In this document: piece by piece, positions 32,168 through 40,894 of the stretch | Layout: every line of letters starts with the position of its first letter | Numbering within the stretch: position 1 is the stretch's first letter | From: Geothrix sp. | GTDB taxonomy: Bacteria > Acidobacteriota > Holophagae > Holophagales > Holophagaceae | Assembly: GCA_030681515.1 (NCBI GenBank) | Contig: JAUXSE010000024.1 | Span: 1 to 64,000 of the forward strand | Length of the DNA stretch: 64,000 nt | Direction of reading: 5' to 3' | Notes under the pieces: model-generated | What the model was told of the DNA's origin: nothing | Seen by the model: the letters and a program-made list of their open reading frames with translations, nothing else | The model's database searches: none | Made by a program: the position numbers and the translations under genes

Positions 32168-32778
32168 GGTTTCACCGTGCTCAAATGCTGTTTTAAGAAA
32201 CCAACCAAGTTAGGTGTTTTGAACTCACGCACCTGGCCATTCTCACCAAGGAAGAACCGGACCCTTCCTCCCCCAATCAGGGCTTTGATAGCGTACTCAG
32301 GTTTCAAAAGGTTCGCGAGCAATGTTTGGCGATCTGTCGTGGAGGCCAACGGAGTGTTGTCAAACAAGACATTCAGTGTGTTCCATGGATGATTATGAAA
32401 CACGATCACTTCTGCGAAGTGCTCACCTAGCATCCATCCCTGGATGGCTGTATTCACGATTGCAGGGATCGAGACACTGGAGGGTCCGCCTACAGCATGG
32501 AGGACGGAGCTGATGTAGGTGGTGGAGCCTTCATGATCACCCAAGCCAACGAGGAGATGTTCCACGCTTTCCTTCTCCGTGGCCGCCAGGCAGCCTCGGA
32601 GGAATTGATTTCTGGTCAGCTCGCGCCTCAGTTCTTGATGGGCGGTGCCATCTTTCACAATCTTCTTGATGGGCCGAATCCCTGGCTCGTGGTCACGGGT
32701 GAAGCGAATCGGATTCGGGTCAAACAGAGAAGCCGTCCCCGTCTCTAAAAGCTCCTTGAGGAAGGCATCCGTATTCAT
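32164..32778 (-). CDS. JAMM/JAB-domain protein embedded between hsdM and hsdS
   Basis: The 204-residue product contains FAEVIVFHNHPWN (His128, His130) followed after an insertion by TPLASTTD (Asp149), the H-x-H-P...S-x-x-D arrangement of JAMM metallo-domains as in RadC, but with about ten extra residues between the parts. The preceding AIVNTAIQGWMLGEH and following KALIGGGRVRFFLGENG fit the RadC-like fold. Its start overlaps the hsdM stop (ATGA), and hsdS overlaps its end, so it is an integral part of the operon. JAMM proteins can be deubiquitinase-like isopeptidases or structural. Its role in a type I system is not known to me. Confidence 0.7.
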   Translation of the reverse strand: MNTDAFLKELLETGTASLFDPNPIRFTRDHEPGIRPIKKIVKDGTAHQELRRELTRNQFLRGCLAATEKESVEHLLVGLGDHEGSTTYISSVLHAVGGPSSVSIPAIVNTAIQGWMLGEHFAEVIVFHNHPWNTLNVLFDNTPLASTTDRQTLLANLLKPEYAIKALIGGGRVRFFLGENGQVREFKTPNLVGFLKQHLSTVKP

Positions 32779-34325
32779 GCCTTCCCTCCCGTGGTCAGGA
32801 TGGCCTGGATATTCCTCATGATGTTCGCGATGCGCTGTTCCTTCTCCAGGATGCTGGCTGCGAGCTGTTCTGGCGGAAGATGGGCGATATCTTCCTTGGC
32901 CTTGGGGTTTTTGCGATCCAGATTGCAGTTGTTCGCCAGCAGCTCTGCCGCATTGACCTTCCAGGCTCGTTCGTTCTCTTCCCGGTTGTTCCACCAGGCC
33001 TGGCAATTCGCAAACTCCTCGAACTGCATTGGGGCGGTCTTGGTGTAGTTCTTCCGCCCATCCGGGAGCGGCTGCTCGTAGTACCAAACATCCTTTGTCG
33101 GGCCTGAACGGTCGAAGAAGAGCAGGTTCGTGGGGATGCCCGTGTATGGCGCAAAGACGCCATTGGGAAGCCGCATGATCGTGTGCAGGTTGAAGGTTTT
33201 GAGTAACTCCTCCTTGATACGGCCGCAGACGCCATCGCCAAAGAGGGTGCCGTTGGGAACGATCACGGCGGCTCGAGCAGGGCGCCCTGCGCTGGTGGGC
33301 TGGCGGTGCAGTTTGCGCATGATGAGCTGGAGGAAGAGCAGCGCCGTCTCTGCCGTCTGGCGGTCCTCGGGGAAGTTGCCCTGGATTCCCTTCTCCTCCT
33401 CACCACCGAAGGGGGGATTGGTGAGGATCACATCGACGCGGTCCTTTTCACCGATCTCCGTGAGCTTGAAGCGTAGGGCATTGTGGGGGTCGATCTGCGG
33501 CGCATTGAGTCCGTGCAGGAGCAGGTTCATCTGGCAGAGCAGGTAGGGCAGTGACTTCGGTTCGCAGCCCAGAAGAGAGCGCTCCTGGAGGGTCTTCCGA
33601 TCCTGAACGGTCTTCACCTGGGGCGCGAGGTGGTTGTAAGCCTCCACCAGAAAGCCGCCCGTGCCCGAGGCCGGATCGAGGATTGTTTCGCCCAACCGTG
33701 GATCAATGACAGCCACCATGAATCGCACGACAGCACGAGGGGTATAGAACTCGCCAGAATCACCGGCCGCGTCCCGCATCTCGCGGAGCATGGATTCGTA
33801 AAGGGCACCCAGAGTATGCAGATCATCGCTTGATGTGAAGTGGATCTCGGAAATCTTGTTGATGACATCCCGCAGCAGATAGCCACTCTTCATGCGGTTA
33901 TCCACGCCCTTGAAGACAGTGGCGATCACTTCGCGTCGGTCGTCCCCGTTGGCGTTGGTGAGCTGGCGCAGGTAGGCGAAGAGGCCGGGGCCCTTGGTTC
34001 CATCAGGGCGAATGGGTTCATCCTGGTTGATGAAGGCTAGGAGTTCCTCCCCGGTGATGCCCTGGGGATTGGCAGCCCAGTCCCGCCAGCGGTAAGGCGA
34101 TTCGATGGCCGGGCGGAACTTCTTCTCGCCGAGGGTTGCTTCGTCCTCTCGCTGCCGTTCCAAATCGTCCAGGAACTTCAGGAACATGATCCAGGTAAGG
34201 AGTGGCAGGCGATCCAGATCACCATTCAGGCCCTTGTCCTTGCGCATGAGATCCCGAGCGGACTTGAGCACGCTGCCCAGGGCCTGGGATGTCGTCTTGG
34301 GCGTTTCTTTGGTTTTACGCGGCAT
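32775..34325 (-). CDS. hsdM: Type I restriction-modification methyltransferase subunit HsdM
   Basis: The protein (516 residues from the ATG before PRKTKETPK) has an N-terminal HsdM helical domain and an N6-adenine methylase domain with SAM motif DPASGTGGFLVEAYNHL (about 215-232) and catalytic NPPFGG (about 303-308). It methylates adenine at the site chosen by HsdS. The start chosen overlaps the hsdR stop by 11 bases; an in-frame ATG 21 bases upstream is possible. A clear ribosome binding site is lacking for either, consistent with translational coupling. Confidence 0.94.
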   Translation of the reverse strand: MPRKTKETPKTTSQALGSVLKSARDLMRKDKGLNGDLDRLPLLTWIMFLKFLDDLERQREDEATLGEKKFRPAIESPYRWRDWAANPQGITGEELLAFINQDEPIRPDGTKGPGLFAYLRQLTNANGDDRREVIATVFKGVDNRMKSGYLLRDVINKISEIHFTSSDDLHTLGALYESMLREMRDAAGDSGEFYTPRAVVRFMVAVIDPRLGETILDPASGTGGFLVEAYNHLAPQVKTVQDRKTLQERSLLGCEPKSLPYLLCQMNLLLHGLNAPQIDPHNALRFKLTEIGEKDRVDVILTNPPFGGEEEKGIQGNFPEDRQTAETALLFLQLIMRKLHRQPTSAGRPARAAVIVPNGTLFGDGVCGRIKEELLKTFNLHTIMRLPNGVFAPYTGIPTNLLFFDRSGPTKDVWYYEQPLPDGRKNYTKTAPMQFEEFANCQAWWNNREENERAWKVNAAELLANNCNLDRKNPKAKEDIAHLPPEQLAASILEKEQRIANIMRNIQAILTTGGKA

Positions 34326-36675
34326 ATAGGGCGGCCTGGAGATCATTCACGGCGGCGCGAAGATGGTCTGCGCCCCCGAAGAGGTTGAGAATGTCACCTA
34401 GCGTTCCATGGGAAGAGATAGGCGGGATCTGGAGCACGTCTGGAAGCACGAACTGGGCATCGCCATGCTCGGCATACTTCTCCAGCAGTTCTTCCAGAAT
34501 CGCACGGGCTTCAGGGGCATAACGGTCGAAGAAGTCCTTGCGTTCGGACTTCAAGGCCTGGGCCCGTTCGCGCCGGGTCTTCAGGGGGGCGTTGAAGGCC
34601 AGATGGCAGAGAAGATCGAAGGGATCTGCATCGGGTTGGTTGGCTGACTCGGCCAGGGCATGGAAATCCACCCCGCGTTCGGCCAACTTCTGGATAATCT
34701 CGGCCCGCTGCACCGGATCGGCCCATTTGACGCGCAGTTCAGGTGCTGTCGGGCAGAGGGATCGCACCTTGGCAGCTGCGTAGTCCGTATAGCGAACCAC
34801 CTGGAGCTGTTTCCCATCTGGATCCAGCTCGTAGACGAGATGGGCCGCAATCTCTACCTGACCGCCGTCGAAGTAGAACTTACGGCGATCCGTGTAGGGC
34901 GGTTCAATGACCTCGCCTACTTGATTGGGCAATGGCTCATCTTCATCACAAGCTTCGGTGATGACGGTCGTTCCCACCACTTCGCCAGTGGCGTTCGTCT
35001 CGTCTTCTGTCACCCGGACGGGATCGCCGTCGAAGGCAGAATCCGCAAAGAGGCGTGTGGCGCTTCCGGTGTAGTCGATGATGTTGAACCAGAGCTTGCC
35101 ATAGTCATCACGGACGCGGGTTCCGCGGCCGATGATCTGTTTGAACTCACTCATGGAGTTCACGATGCGGGCGAGCACCACGTTTTTGCAGGTGGGTGCG
35201 TCCACCCCCGTGGTCAGGAGCTGGGAGGTTGTGAGGATGGTGGGCGTCATGGTGTCCACATCCTGGAAGCGACTTAGATGGCCCTTTCCGATGTCGCCTT
35301 CATCCGAGGTGACACGGCAGACATAGTCGGGGTATTGGGCTGTGAGGTCCGTATTCAGGTTGTTGAGGGCAGCCCTCATTTCGCTGGCGTGCTCCTGGTC
35401 CACGCAGAAGACGATCGTCTTGGCATGACGGTCGGAGTTCTTCAAAAACTGGGTGAGGTGCCTGGCGATGGCCTCTGTTCGGGCTCTAAGGGCGACCACA
35501 TGCTCGAAGTCCTGGGTTTGGTATTCGTCGTCGGGAATTGGGCGGCCGTATCGGTCAAGATCCCCTTGGCTAGGCCTCCAGCCCGCGGCATCCCAGTCCG
35601 TGATGACACGGTGAACGCGATAGGGGGCTAGGAAGCCATCCTCGATGCCCTGTCGCAGGCTGTAGGTGTAGAGGGGATCCCCGAAGTACGTGTAGGTATC
35701 GCGATTATCTTCTCGAAGGGGAGTTGCGGTCATGCCGAGCTTGAAGGCGGGCTCGAAGTAGTCGAGGATCGCCCGCCAGGAACGTTCGTCGCGCGCGCTG
35801 CCCCGGTGGCATTCGTCCACGATCACCAGGTCGAAGAAATCCTGTGGGAACTGCCTAAAGAGACCGTCGCGACGCTCGTCCTCCGCCAAGGCCTGGTAGA
35901 TGGCGAAATACATCTCACGGCTCTTCACGACCTCGCCAGATTCGATCTTGCAGCGGGCATCCCCGAAGGCCGCGAAGATCCCATCCTTGGGTTGATCTAC
36001 CAGAATGTTCCGATCAGCGAGGTAGAGGATCTTGGGGCGGCGGTATTCGCCTGTGCGGTTCCAGCGGGCATTCCAGAGCTTCCAGCAGATTTGGAAGGCG
36101 ACGGCTGTCTTGCCTGTGCCCGTGGCCATGGTGAGGAGCATTCGGCTCTGGCCCTTGAGAACCGCTTCCACAGTGCGGTTGATGGCGATCTGCTGGTAGT
36201 AGCGTTCGCCTTTGCCAACGGTGTGGTTGGAGGGTTCGAGAAGGCGTGCTGAGGTGCCATCAACAAACCCGCTGCCCTTTTGAAAGCGCTGCCAGAGCTC
36301 ATCCGGCGTGGGGTAATCGGTGCGATGACACTCAAGACCCGTGAAGTAATCGAACTCGATGATGTCCAGGCCATTGGTCGCATAGGCGAACTTCAGGCCC
36401 AACATCTCCGCGTAGTCCTTCGCTTGCTGGAGACCGTCCGCAGCCGACTTGTACTCAGCTTTCGCCTCCACCACTGCAATGGAGAAGTCGCGACGAAGGC
36501 GCAGCAGGTAGTCCACTCGCTTCGGTGGCCTGCGGATGAAACCCTTCCCCACCGGAACAATTCGGCCATCCGTGATGGAGCGCTGTTCTGCGAGGGAGTG
36601 TGGCTCAGAGTCCCAGCCCGCCGCCTGGAGGAGGGGCACGACGTGCTTTCTACAGGTGTCGGCTTCGGTGGGCAT
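34315..36675 (-). CDS. hsdR: Type I restriction endonuclease subunit HsdR
   Basis: About 786 residues from the ATG before PTEADTCRKHVVP (an ATG 18 bases upstream is the alternative). The order is: N-terminal PD-(D/E)xK nuclease (RVDYLLRL...IAVVEAKAEYK), a superfamily 2 helicase motor with Walker A ATGTGKT, DECH box (VIVDECHRGS), LGMTATP and a motif VI IIGRGTRVRDDYG, then a C-terminal domain. HsdR drives DNA translocation and cleavage. The layout is that of the EcoAI/type IB-like subunits. It is the first gene of the hsdR-hsdM-JAMM-hsdS operon. Confidence 0.94.
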   Translation of the reverse strand: MPTEADTCRKHVVPLLQAAGWDSEPHSLAEQRSITDGRIVPVGKGFIRRPPKRVDYLLRLRRDFSIAVVEAKAEYKSAADGLQQAKDYAEMLGLKFAYATNGLDIIEFDYFTGLECHRTDYPTPDELWQRFQKGSGFVDGTSARLLEPSNHTVGKGERYYQQIAINRTVEAVLKGQSRMLLTMATGTGKTAVAFQICWKLWNARWNRTGEYRRPKILYLADRNILVDQPKDGIFAAFGDARCKIESGEVVKSREMYFAIYQALAEDERRDGLFRQFPQDFFDLVIVDECHRGSARDERSWRAILDYFEPAFKLGMTATPLREDNRDTYTYFGDPLYTYSLRQGIEDGFLAPYRVHRVITDWDAAGWRPSQGDLDRYGRPIPDDEYQTQDFEHVVALRARTEAIARHLTQFLKNSDRHAKTIVFCVDQEHASEMRAALNNLNTDLTAQYPDYVCRVTSDEGDIGKGHLSRFQDVDTMTPTILTTSQLLTTGVDAPTCKNVVLARIVNSMSEFKQIIGRGTRVRDDYGKLWFNIIDYTGSATRLFADSAFDGDPVRVTEDETNATGEVVGTTVITEACDEDEPLPNQVGEVIEPPYTDRRKFYFDGGQVEIAAHLVYELDPDGKQLQVVRYTDYAAAKVRSLCPTAPELRVKWADPVQRAEIIQKLAERGVDFHALAESANQPDADPFDLLCHLAFNAPLKTRRERAQALKSERKDFFDRYAPEARAILEELLEKYAEHGDAQFVLPDVLQIPPISSHGTLGDILNLFGGADHLRAAVNDLQAALYAA

Positions 36676-36699
36676 TCTTGCTCGCTTCAGCAAAGCTAG

Positions 36700-36962
36700 C
36701 TTGGGATATGCCTACATTATCCCAATTCAGATGACTGGGTCACTTGAACCCCATCCTCCGCGATGGATTTTCGTGAAGGTCGCACCATGGGATGAGCCGC
36801 CAGAAGACGCAACAACGCGGCGTAAAGCGCCCTGGGGTCCGCATGGTTCCTGCGGTACGCACCTCCTTCAGGTGGAGATGACGGTGCTCTGGTGTTAGCC
36901 CGTAGAACTTCTTGAGGCGCTGCCAGCTTTCCCACCAGAAGCGCTGGAGTGCATCCGGCCAT
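36700..36962. other. Right junction of the island, no supported gene
   Basis: About 260 bases between the hsdR start and livF. Minus-strand frames give fragments such as RFWWESWQRLKKFYGLTPEH that look protein-like but stop or shift and match nothing I recognise. This is probably decayed mobile or coding DNA at the island edge. Confidence 0.4.
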
Positions 36963-36969
36963 GGCCGCC

Positions 36970-37686
36970 TCACCCCAGGTACGCCGCGATCACGCGCTCG
37001 TTGCGGCTCAGTTCGGCGGGGGTGCCTTCCACGGCGATGCGGCCGCGTTCCATGACGTAGGCGTAGTCGGCGACTTCGAGGGCGCTCTTGGCGAACTGCT
37101 CGACGAGGAGGAGGGTGATGCCCTCTTCCTTCAGGCGGCGGATGATCCGGAAGACTTCCTGGACGATGACCGGGGCGAGGCCCATGGAGGGCTCGTCCAG
37201 CAGCATCACCTTGGGCCGTGCCATGAGGGCGCGGCCGATGGCCAGCATCTGCTGTTCGCCACCGGAGAGGGTGCCAGCGGCCTGCCGGGCGCGGTCGCGC
37301 AGGTGGGGGAACAACTCGTAGACGCGGTCCAGATCGGCCTGGGCCTTCGCCCGGAATCCGAAGAACCGGGGCAGCCGTCCATAGGCGCCCAGCAGGAGGT
37401 TGTCCTCCACGGACAGCGGCCCGAAGACCTTGCGCCCTTCGGGGGCGTGGGCGAGGCCCAGCCGGGCGATGCGGGAGGCGTCCAGGCCCTGCACCTCCTG
37501 GCCATCGAGCACCACCCGGCCGCGGCTGGGTTTGAGGCCGCCGGAGATGGCCCGCATGGTCGTCGTCTTCCCCGCGCCGTTGGCGCCGATGAGCGCCACC
37601 AGGGTGCCCTGCTTCACCGTGAGCGCGGTGCCCGTCAGCACTTCGCTGGTGCCGTAGCCCGCGTGGAGATCCTCGACCTGCAGCAT
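36970..37686 (-). CDS. livF: Branched-chain amino acid ABC transporter ATP-binding protein LivF
   Basis: The 238-residue ATPase has Walker A GANGAGKTTT, the LivF-type LSGGEQQMLAIGRAL signature, Walker B VMLLDEPSMGLAP and a switch histidine replaced in the usual LLLVEQ context. It pairs with the LivG domain to power uptake of leucine/isoleucine/valine or related amides. AAGGAG lies seven bases before the ATG. A 269-bp MITE-like element separates it from livMG, but its ribosome binding site is intact. Confidence 0.94.
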   Translation of the reverse strand: MLQVEDLHAGYGTSEVLTGTALTVKQGTLVALIGANGAGKTTTMRAISGGLKPSRGRVVLDGQEVQGLDASRIARLGLAHAPEGRKVFGPLSVEDNLLLGAYGRLPRFFGFRAKAQADLDRVYELFPHLRDRARQAAGTLSGGEQQMLAIGRALMARPKVMLLDEPSMGLAPVIVQEVFRIIRRLKEEGITLLLVEQFAKSALEVADYAYVMERGRIAVEGTPAELSRNERVIAAYLG

Positions 37687-37697
37687 GGATCGCTCCT

Positions 37698-37972
37698 TTA
37701 GGGCCTGAAATCAGAGTGGGAGTGAGTCGCGACGCCGGCCAGCCGTGCCCATGGCAAGGCGGCGGCCGAAGGGCGATGCGGGACATCGTGCAAGGCCGAC
37801 AACGCAGCCAGGGGTGCGGCTGGCCACGTCCCGGAGGGCAAGGGGCGGCGCCCGGCGCGATACTGCGTCGAACTCCTTGCCAATAGTGCCGCTATTGTCA
37901 TCGTCGTTCTCCTTGTCTCACTTGGGCGGCGCCCCTTGCGCGACCGCGCCCCATTCTGATTTCAGGCCCTAA
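37698..37972. mobile_element. MITE-like element with 20-bp terminal inverted repeats and TA target duplication
   Basis: GGGCCTGAAATCAGAGTGGG (37701-37720) is inverted at 37950-37969 with one mismatch. Each end is bordered by TA (37699-37700 and 37970-37971). Internally, GCAAGGGGCG/CGCCCCTTGC form a second inverted pair and CAATAG/CTATTG a short hairpin (37881-37897). It encodes no transposase. Removing it with one TA restores GCT-TAA-AGGAGC, that is a livMG stop codon followed directly by the livF ribosome binding site. That reconstruction supports a TA-targeting (IS630/mariner-like) insertion. Confidence 0.8.
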
Positions 37973-39951
37973 GCGGGCAGCGGCGCGGCGCCGCCGGAGA
38001 TGTCGGTCTGGGGGGGCTGGCCCAGGTAGGCCTCCACCACCTTGGGATGGCGCTTGACCTCCTCGGGGGTGCCTTCGGCGATGATCCTGCCGCCGTCCAG
38101 CACCGTCACCGTGTCGCACAATTCGCTCACGACATCCATGTGGTGCTCGATGAGGATGATGGTGATGCCGCGCTGGTGGACCCGCTTGATGATGTCAATC
38201 TGCTGAAGCACATCCGGGTGGGCCAGACCTGCGGCGGGCTCATCCAGGATGAGCAGGTCGGGCTTGCGGGCGAGGGCCCGGGCGATTTCGAGGAACCGCT
38301 GGGCGCCGTAGGTGAGGTCCTTGGCCCGGGCGAGGGCCTGGTCCTTCAGGCCGATGAGATCCAGCAGGGCCAGCGCTTCGGCCTGGGCCCGGCGTTCCTC
38401 CGCGCGGGCCAGCCCGAACAGCACCCTGGGCAGCGAACTCCGGTAGACCCCCTTCAGGGCCACCAGGACATTCTCAAGGGCCGTGAGCTCACCAAAGAGC
38501 TGGAGGTTCTGGAAGGTGCGGGCCACGCCGGACTGAGCCACGCGGAGCAGGCTTCCCGAGGGCAGCCCGGCGCCCCGCAGCCGGATGGTTCCTCCACTGG
38601 GTGTGTAGAGGCCGGAGATGACATTCACGACGGTGCTTTTTCCGGAGCCGTTCGGCCCGATGAGCCCGTGGATGGATCCGGACCGGACGGTCATGGACAG
38701 GCCATCCACCGCTTTCACACCGCCGAAGTGGCGCTTGAGGTCATCCAGCACGAGCAGGGGGGAACCATCGGCGGCGCGGGCTGGCAGCACCGCATCGAGA
38801 TCGGCGGGCTCCGGCAGCGGTGCATGGGGCACGCGGAAGAGCTTCGCCAGGAAGAGGGCCAGGAAGCCCATGATGCCTTCGGGAAGGCCCACCACCACGG
38901 AGAAGAGCATCAGGGCGAAGATGGCCTTGCGCCAATCCTCGGTGTTCTCCACCAGCAGGCCGCCCACCACCAGCATGCCCATGGCGGCCACGGGTGCCAG
39001 GGCCTGGAAGGGACGCGTGGTCTTCTTCACGAGGCCGCGCAACCCCGAAGCCAGGGCCATCGCGAACCCCAGCCCCGAGAAGATCTGGAAGAGCAGGCGG
39101 TTGGACAGCAGGTTGGGCAGCAGGACGATGACCGAGGCTCCGACAAAGGCGCCCCAGAGGCTCTTGCGGCCCCCGAGCACCACCCCCAGCAGCAGGATGA
39201 TCATCAGATCGTAGGTGAAGCTGTGGGGCTGGAGGTACTCGAAGTTGAAGGCGTAGAGCCCGCCTGCCAGGCCGCCGAGGCCCGAGCCCAGCGCGAAGGC
39301 CGCGACCTTGTGGCGGTAGGTGCCCACGCCCATGGCGTCCGTGGCGATGGGGCTGTCCCGCAGGGCCTCGAAGGCGCGGCCCCATTGCGAGGCCAGGAGG
39401 TTGCGCATGAGCATCCAGACCACGGCCAGCAGCGCCATGCAGAGCCAGTAGAAAAGGGGGGGCGTCAGTGCGTGTCCGAAGACCGGCGGCCGATCGAGGC
39501 TCAGGCCCTGGGCACCGCCGGTGAGGCCTTCCAGCTCGTTGAGGGCCGTGGTGCTGAGGGCGGCGAAGCTGAGGGTGGCCAGGGCGAACTGGGGCCCTTC
39601 CAGGCGAAGGGCGGGCAGGGCCAGCAGGCCGCCCAGCAGCAGGCCGACCGCCATGGCCGCCAGCAGCGCCGGCGCCATGCCGAGCCCCAGTTTCGTGACG
39701 GCGAGCCCGGCGGTGTACGCGCCCAGCCCCAGGAAGGCCACGTGGCCGAGATTGACCTGGCCCAGGTAGCCCACGGTGACGTCCAGGCCGATGAGGAGGA
39801 TGCCGTAGATGGCCAGCAGGGTGAGCAGGCCCAGGGCGTAGGGGCTCACCACCAGCAGGGGGATGGTGGCGAGCAGGGCGAAGACGATCAGTTCGGCGCC
39901 GCGGAGGAGCAAGATTCTCTTCATGCGAAAGTCTGTTTCATGGTGGGTCAC
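37969..39951 (-). CDS. livMG: Fused branched-chain amino acid permease/ATPase (LivM-LivG)
   Basis: The 660-residue protein has a LivM permease half (about 10-370, some ten hydrophobic segments; VGYLGQVNLGHVAFLGLGAY and LRDSPIATDAMGV are family motifs) and a LivG ATPase half (about 400-650; Walker A GPNGSGKST, LTYGAQRFLEIARAL signature, Walker B LLILDEPAAGL, EHHMD). GTG at 39951 overlaps the livH stop (GTGA); an ATG nine codons later (before KRILLLRG) is also plausible. The stop codon TAG is formed by the TA duplication plus the first G of the inserted MITE-like element. Confidence 0.92.
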   Translation of the reverse strand: MTHHETDFRMKRILLLRGAELIVFALLATIPLLVVSPYALGLLTLLAIYGILLIGLDVTVGYLGQVNLGHVAFLGLGAYTAGLAVTKLGLGMAPALLAAMAVGLLLGGLLALPALRLEGPQFALATLSFAALSTTALNELEGLTGGAQGLSLDRPPVFGHALTPPLFYWLCMALLAVVWMLMRNLLASQWGRAFEALRDSPIATDAMGVGTYRHKVAAFALGSGLGGLAGGLYAFNFEYLQPHSFTYDLMIILLLGVVLGGRKSLWGAFVGASVIVLLPNLLSNRLLFQIFSGLGFAMALASGLRGLVKKTTRPFQALAPVAAMGMLVVGGLLVENTEDWRKAIFALMLFSVVVGLPEGIMGFLALFLAKLFRVPHAPLPEPADLDAVLPARAADGSPLLVLDDLKRHFGGVKAVDGLSMTVRSGSIHGLIGPNGSGKSTVVNVISGLYTPSGGTIRLRGAGLPSGSLLRVAQSGVARTFQNLQLFGELTALENVLVALKGVYRSSLPRVLFGLARAEERRAQAEALALLDLIGLKDQALARAKDLTYGAQRFLEIARALARKPDLLILDEPAAGLAHPDVLQQIDIIKRVHQRGITIILIEHHMDVVSELCDTVTVLDGGRIIAEGTPEEVKRHPKVVEAYLGQPPQTDISGGAAPLPA

Positions 39952-40826
39952 ACCTTCCGGATCGTGGCTTTGCCGAACACGCCGGTGGGGCGCAGCGCGA
40001 GGGCGAGGATCAGCAGCACGAGGCCGGGCGCCTCCCGCCAGCCGCTGCCCAGGTAGAAGCTGGCCAGGCTTTCCAGGGCGCCCAGGAACATGCCGATCAG
40101 CACCACGCCGAAACCCGAATCCAGGCCCGCGACGACGGCCACGGCAAAGGCCTTCAGGATGAGGGCCGAGGCCATGGTGGGGCCCACGGTGGTGATGGGC
40201 GAGACCAGGATGCCCGCCAGGGCCGCCACGGAACCCGAGAGGCCGTAGGAGAGCATGACGGTGCGGGTGGCGGAGATGCCCATGAGCTCCGCCGCGTCGC
40301 GGTCCGCCGATACCGCCTCGAAGGCCTTGCCCAGCAGGGTGCGGCGCTTGAACAGCTCGACCAGGCCCATGATGGCGAACACGCCCACGGCCACTGAAAG
40401 TTCAAGGCGGGTCACATCCACGCCCAGCACATGGATGGGATCGGCGGAGATGGGGGTGGGAAAGGGCCGGTCGTCCCGCCCCCAGATGTTCTCGGCGGCC
40501 GAGAAGAAAAAGAGGCCGATGATGATGGTGAGCAGGATCCAGCCTTCGCCCTTCTGCTCCAGCGCGAGCCGCACCCCCGCGCGCTCGACCACCAGGCCCA
40601 TCAGGGCGCCGAAGAGCAGGCCGCCCGGCACCATCAGCCAATAGGGCAGGCCCAGGTTCGTGAGGGTGAGGCTGAAGAAGGCCGAGACCATCACCAGCTC
40701 GCCCTGGCCGAAGTTGATGCTCTTGCTGGTGGCGTAGGTGAGCTGGAAGCCGTAGGCGATGAGGGCGTAGACCAGGCCCATCAACGCGCCGCTGACCGCC
40801 ATCTGTCCGATGATCGAAGGATCCAT
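39948..40826 (-). CDS. livH: Branched-chain amino acid ABC transporter permease LivH
   Basis: About 292 residues from the ATG before DPSIIGQM (an in-frame ATG five codons upstream exists). It is an eight-segment membrane protein with the LivH motifs GLVYALIAYGFQLTYATSKS, INFGQGELVM and AVSADRDAAELMGI. It forms the translocation pathway together with the LivM half. It overlaps livMG by four bases and follows the binding-protein gene. Confidence 0.93.
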   Translation of the reverse strand: MDPSIIGQMAVSGALMGLVYALIAYGFQLTYATSKSINFGQGELVMVSAFFSLTLTNLGLPYWLMVPGGLLFGALMGLVVERAGVRLALEQKGEGWILLTIIIGLFFFSAAENIWGRDDRPFPTPISADPIHVLGVDVTRLELSVAVGVFAIMGLVELFKRRTLLGKAFEAVSADRDAAELMGISATRTVMLSYGLSGSVAALAGILVSPITTVGPTMASALILKAFAVAVVAGLDSGFGVVLIGMFLGALESLASFYLGSGWREAPGLVLLILALALRPTGVFGKATIRKV

Positions 40827-40894
40827 GCGGGGGCCCTCCATGAGGGGCGGAAAAGGCCGGGGGGCCGAAGCCCCCCGGATCGCGGGTGCGGAGC

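Noticed and set aside
30034-36675. Phage defence island with BREX, CBASS, CRISPR or retron components
   Set aside because: No repeat-spacer array, cyclase, phosphatase/ATPase pair or retron RNA is visible; only type I restriction genes and small associated genes are supported.
36740-36962. Possible transposase fragment at the island's right edge
   Set aside because: The RFWWESWQRLKKFYGL segment looks coding, but I could not tie it to any family and no frame stays open with a start.
37745-37972. Small frames inside the MITE-like element
   Set aside because: Two opposite frames both end in HSDFRP only because the terminal repeats are inverted copies; neither is a protein family.
38047-40056. 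669-codon plus-strand frame opposite livMG
   Set aside because: Composition is that of an antisense shadow (Gln/Gly/His-rich), and livMG has intact ABC motifs.
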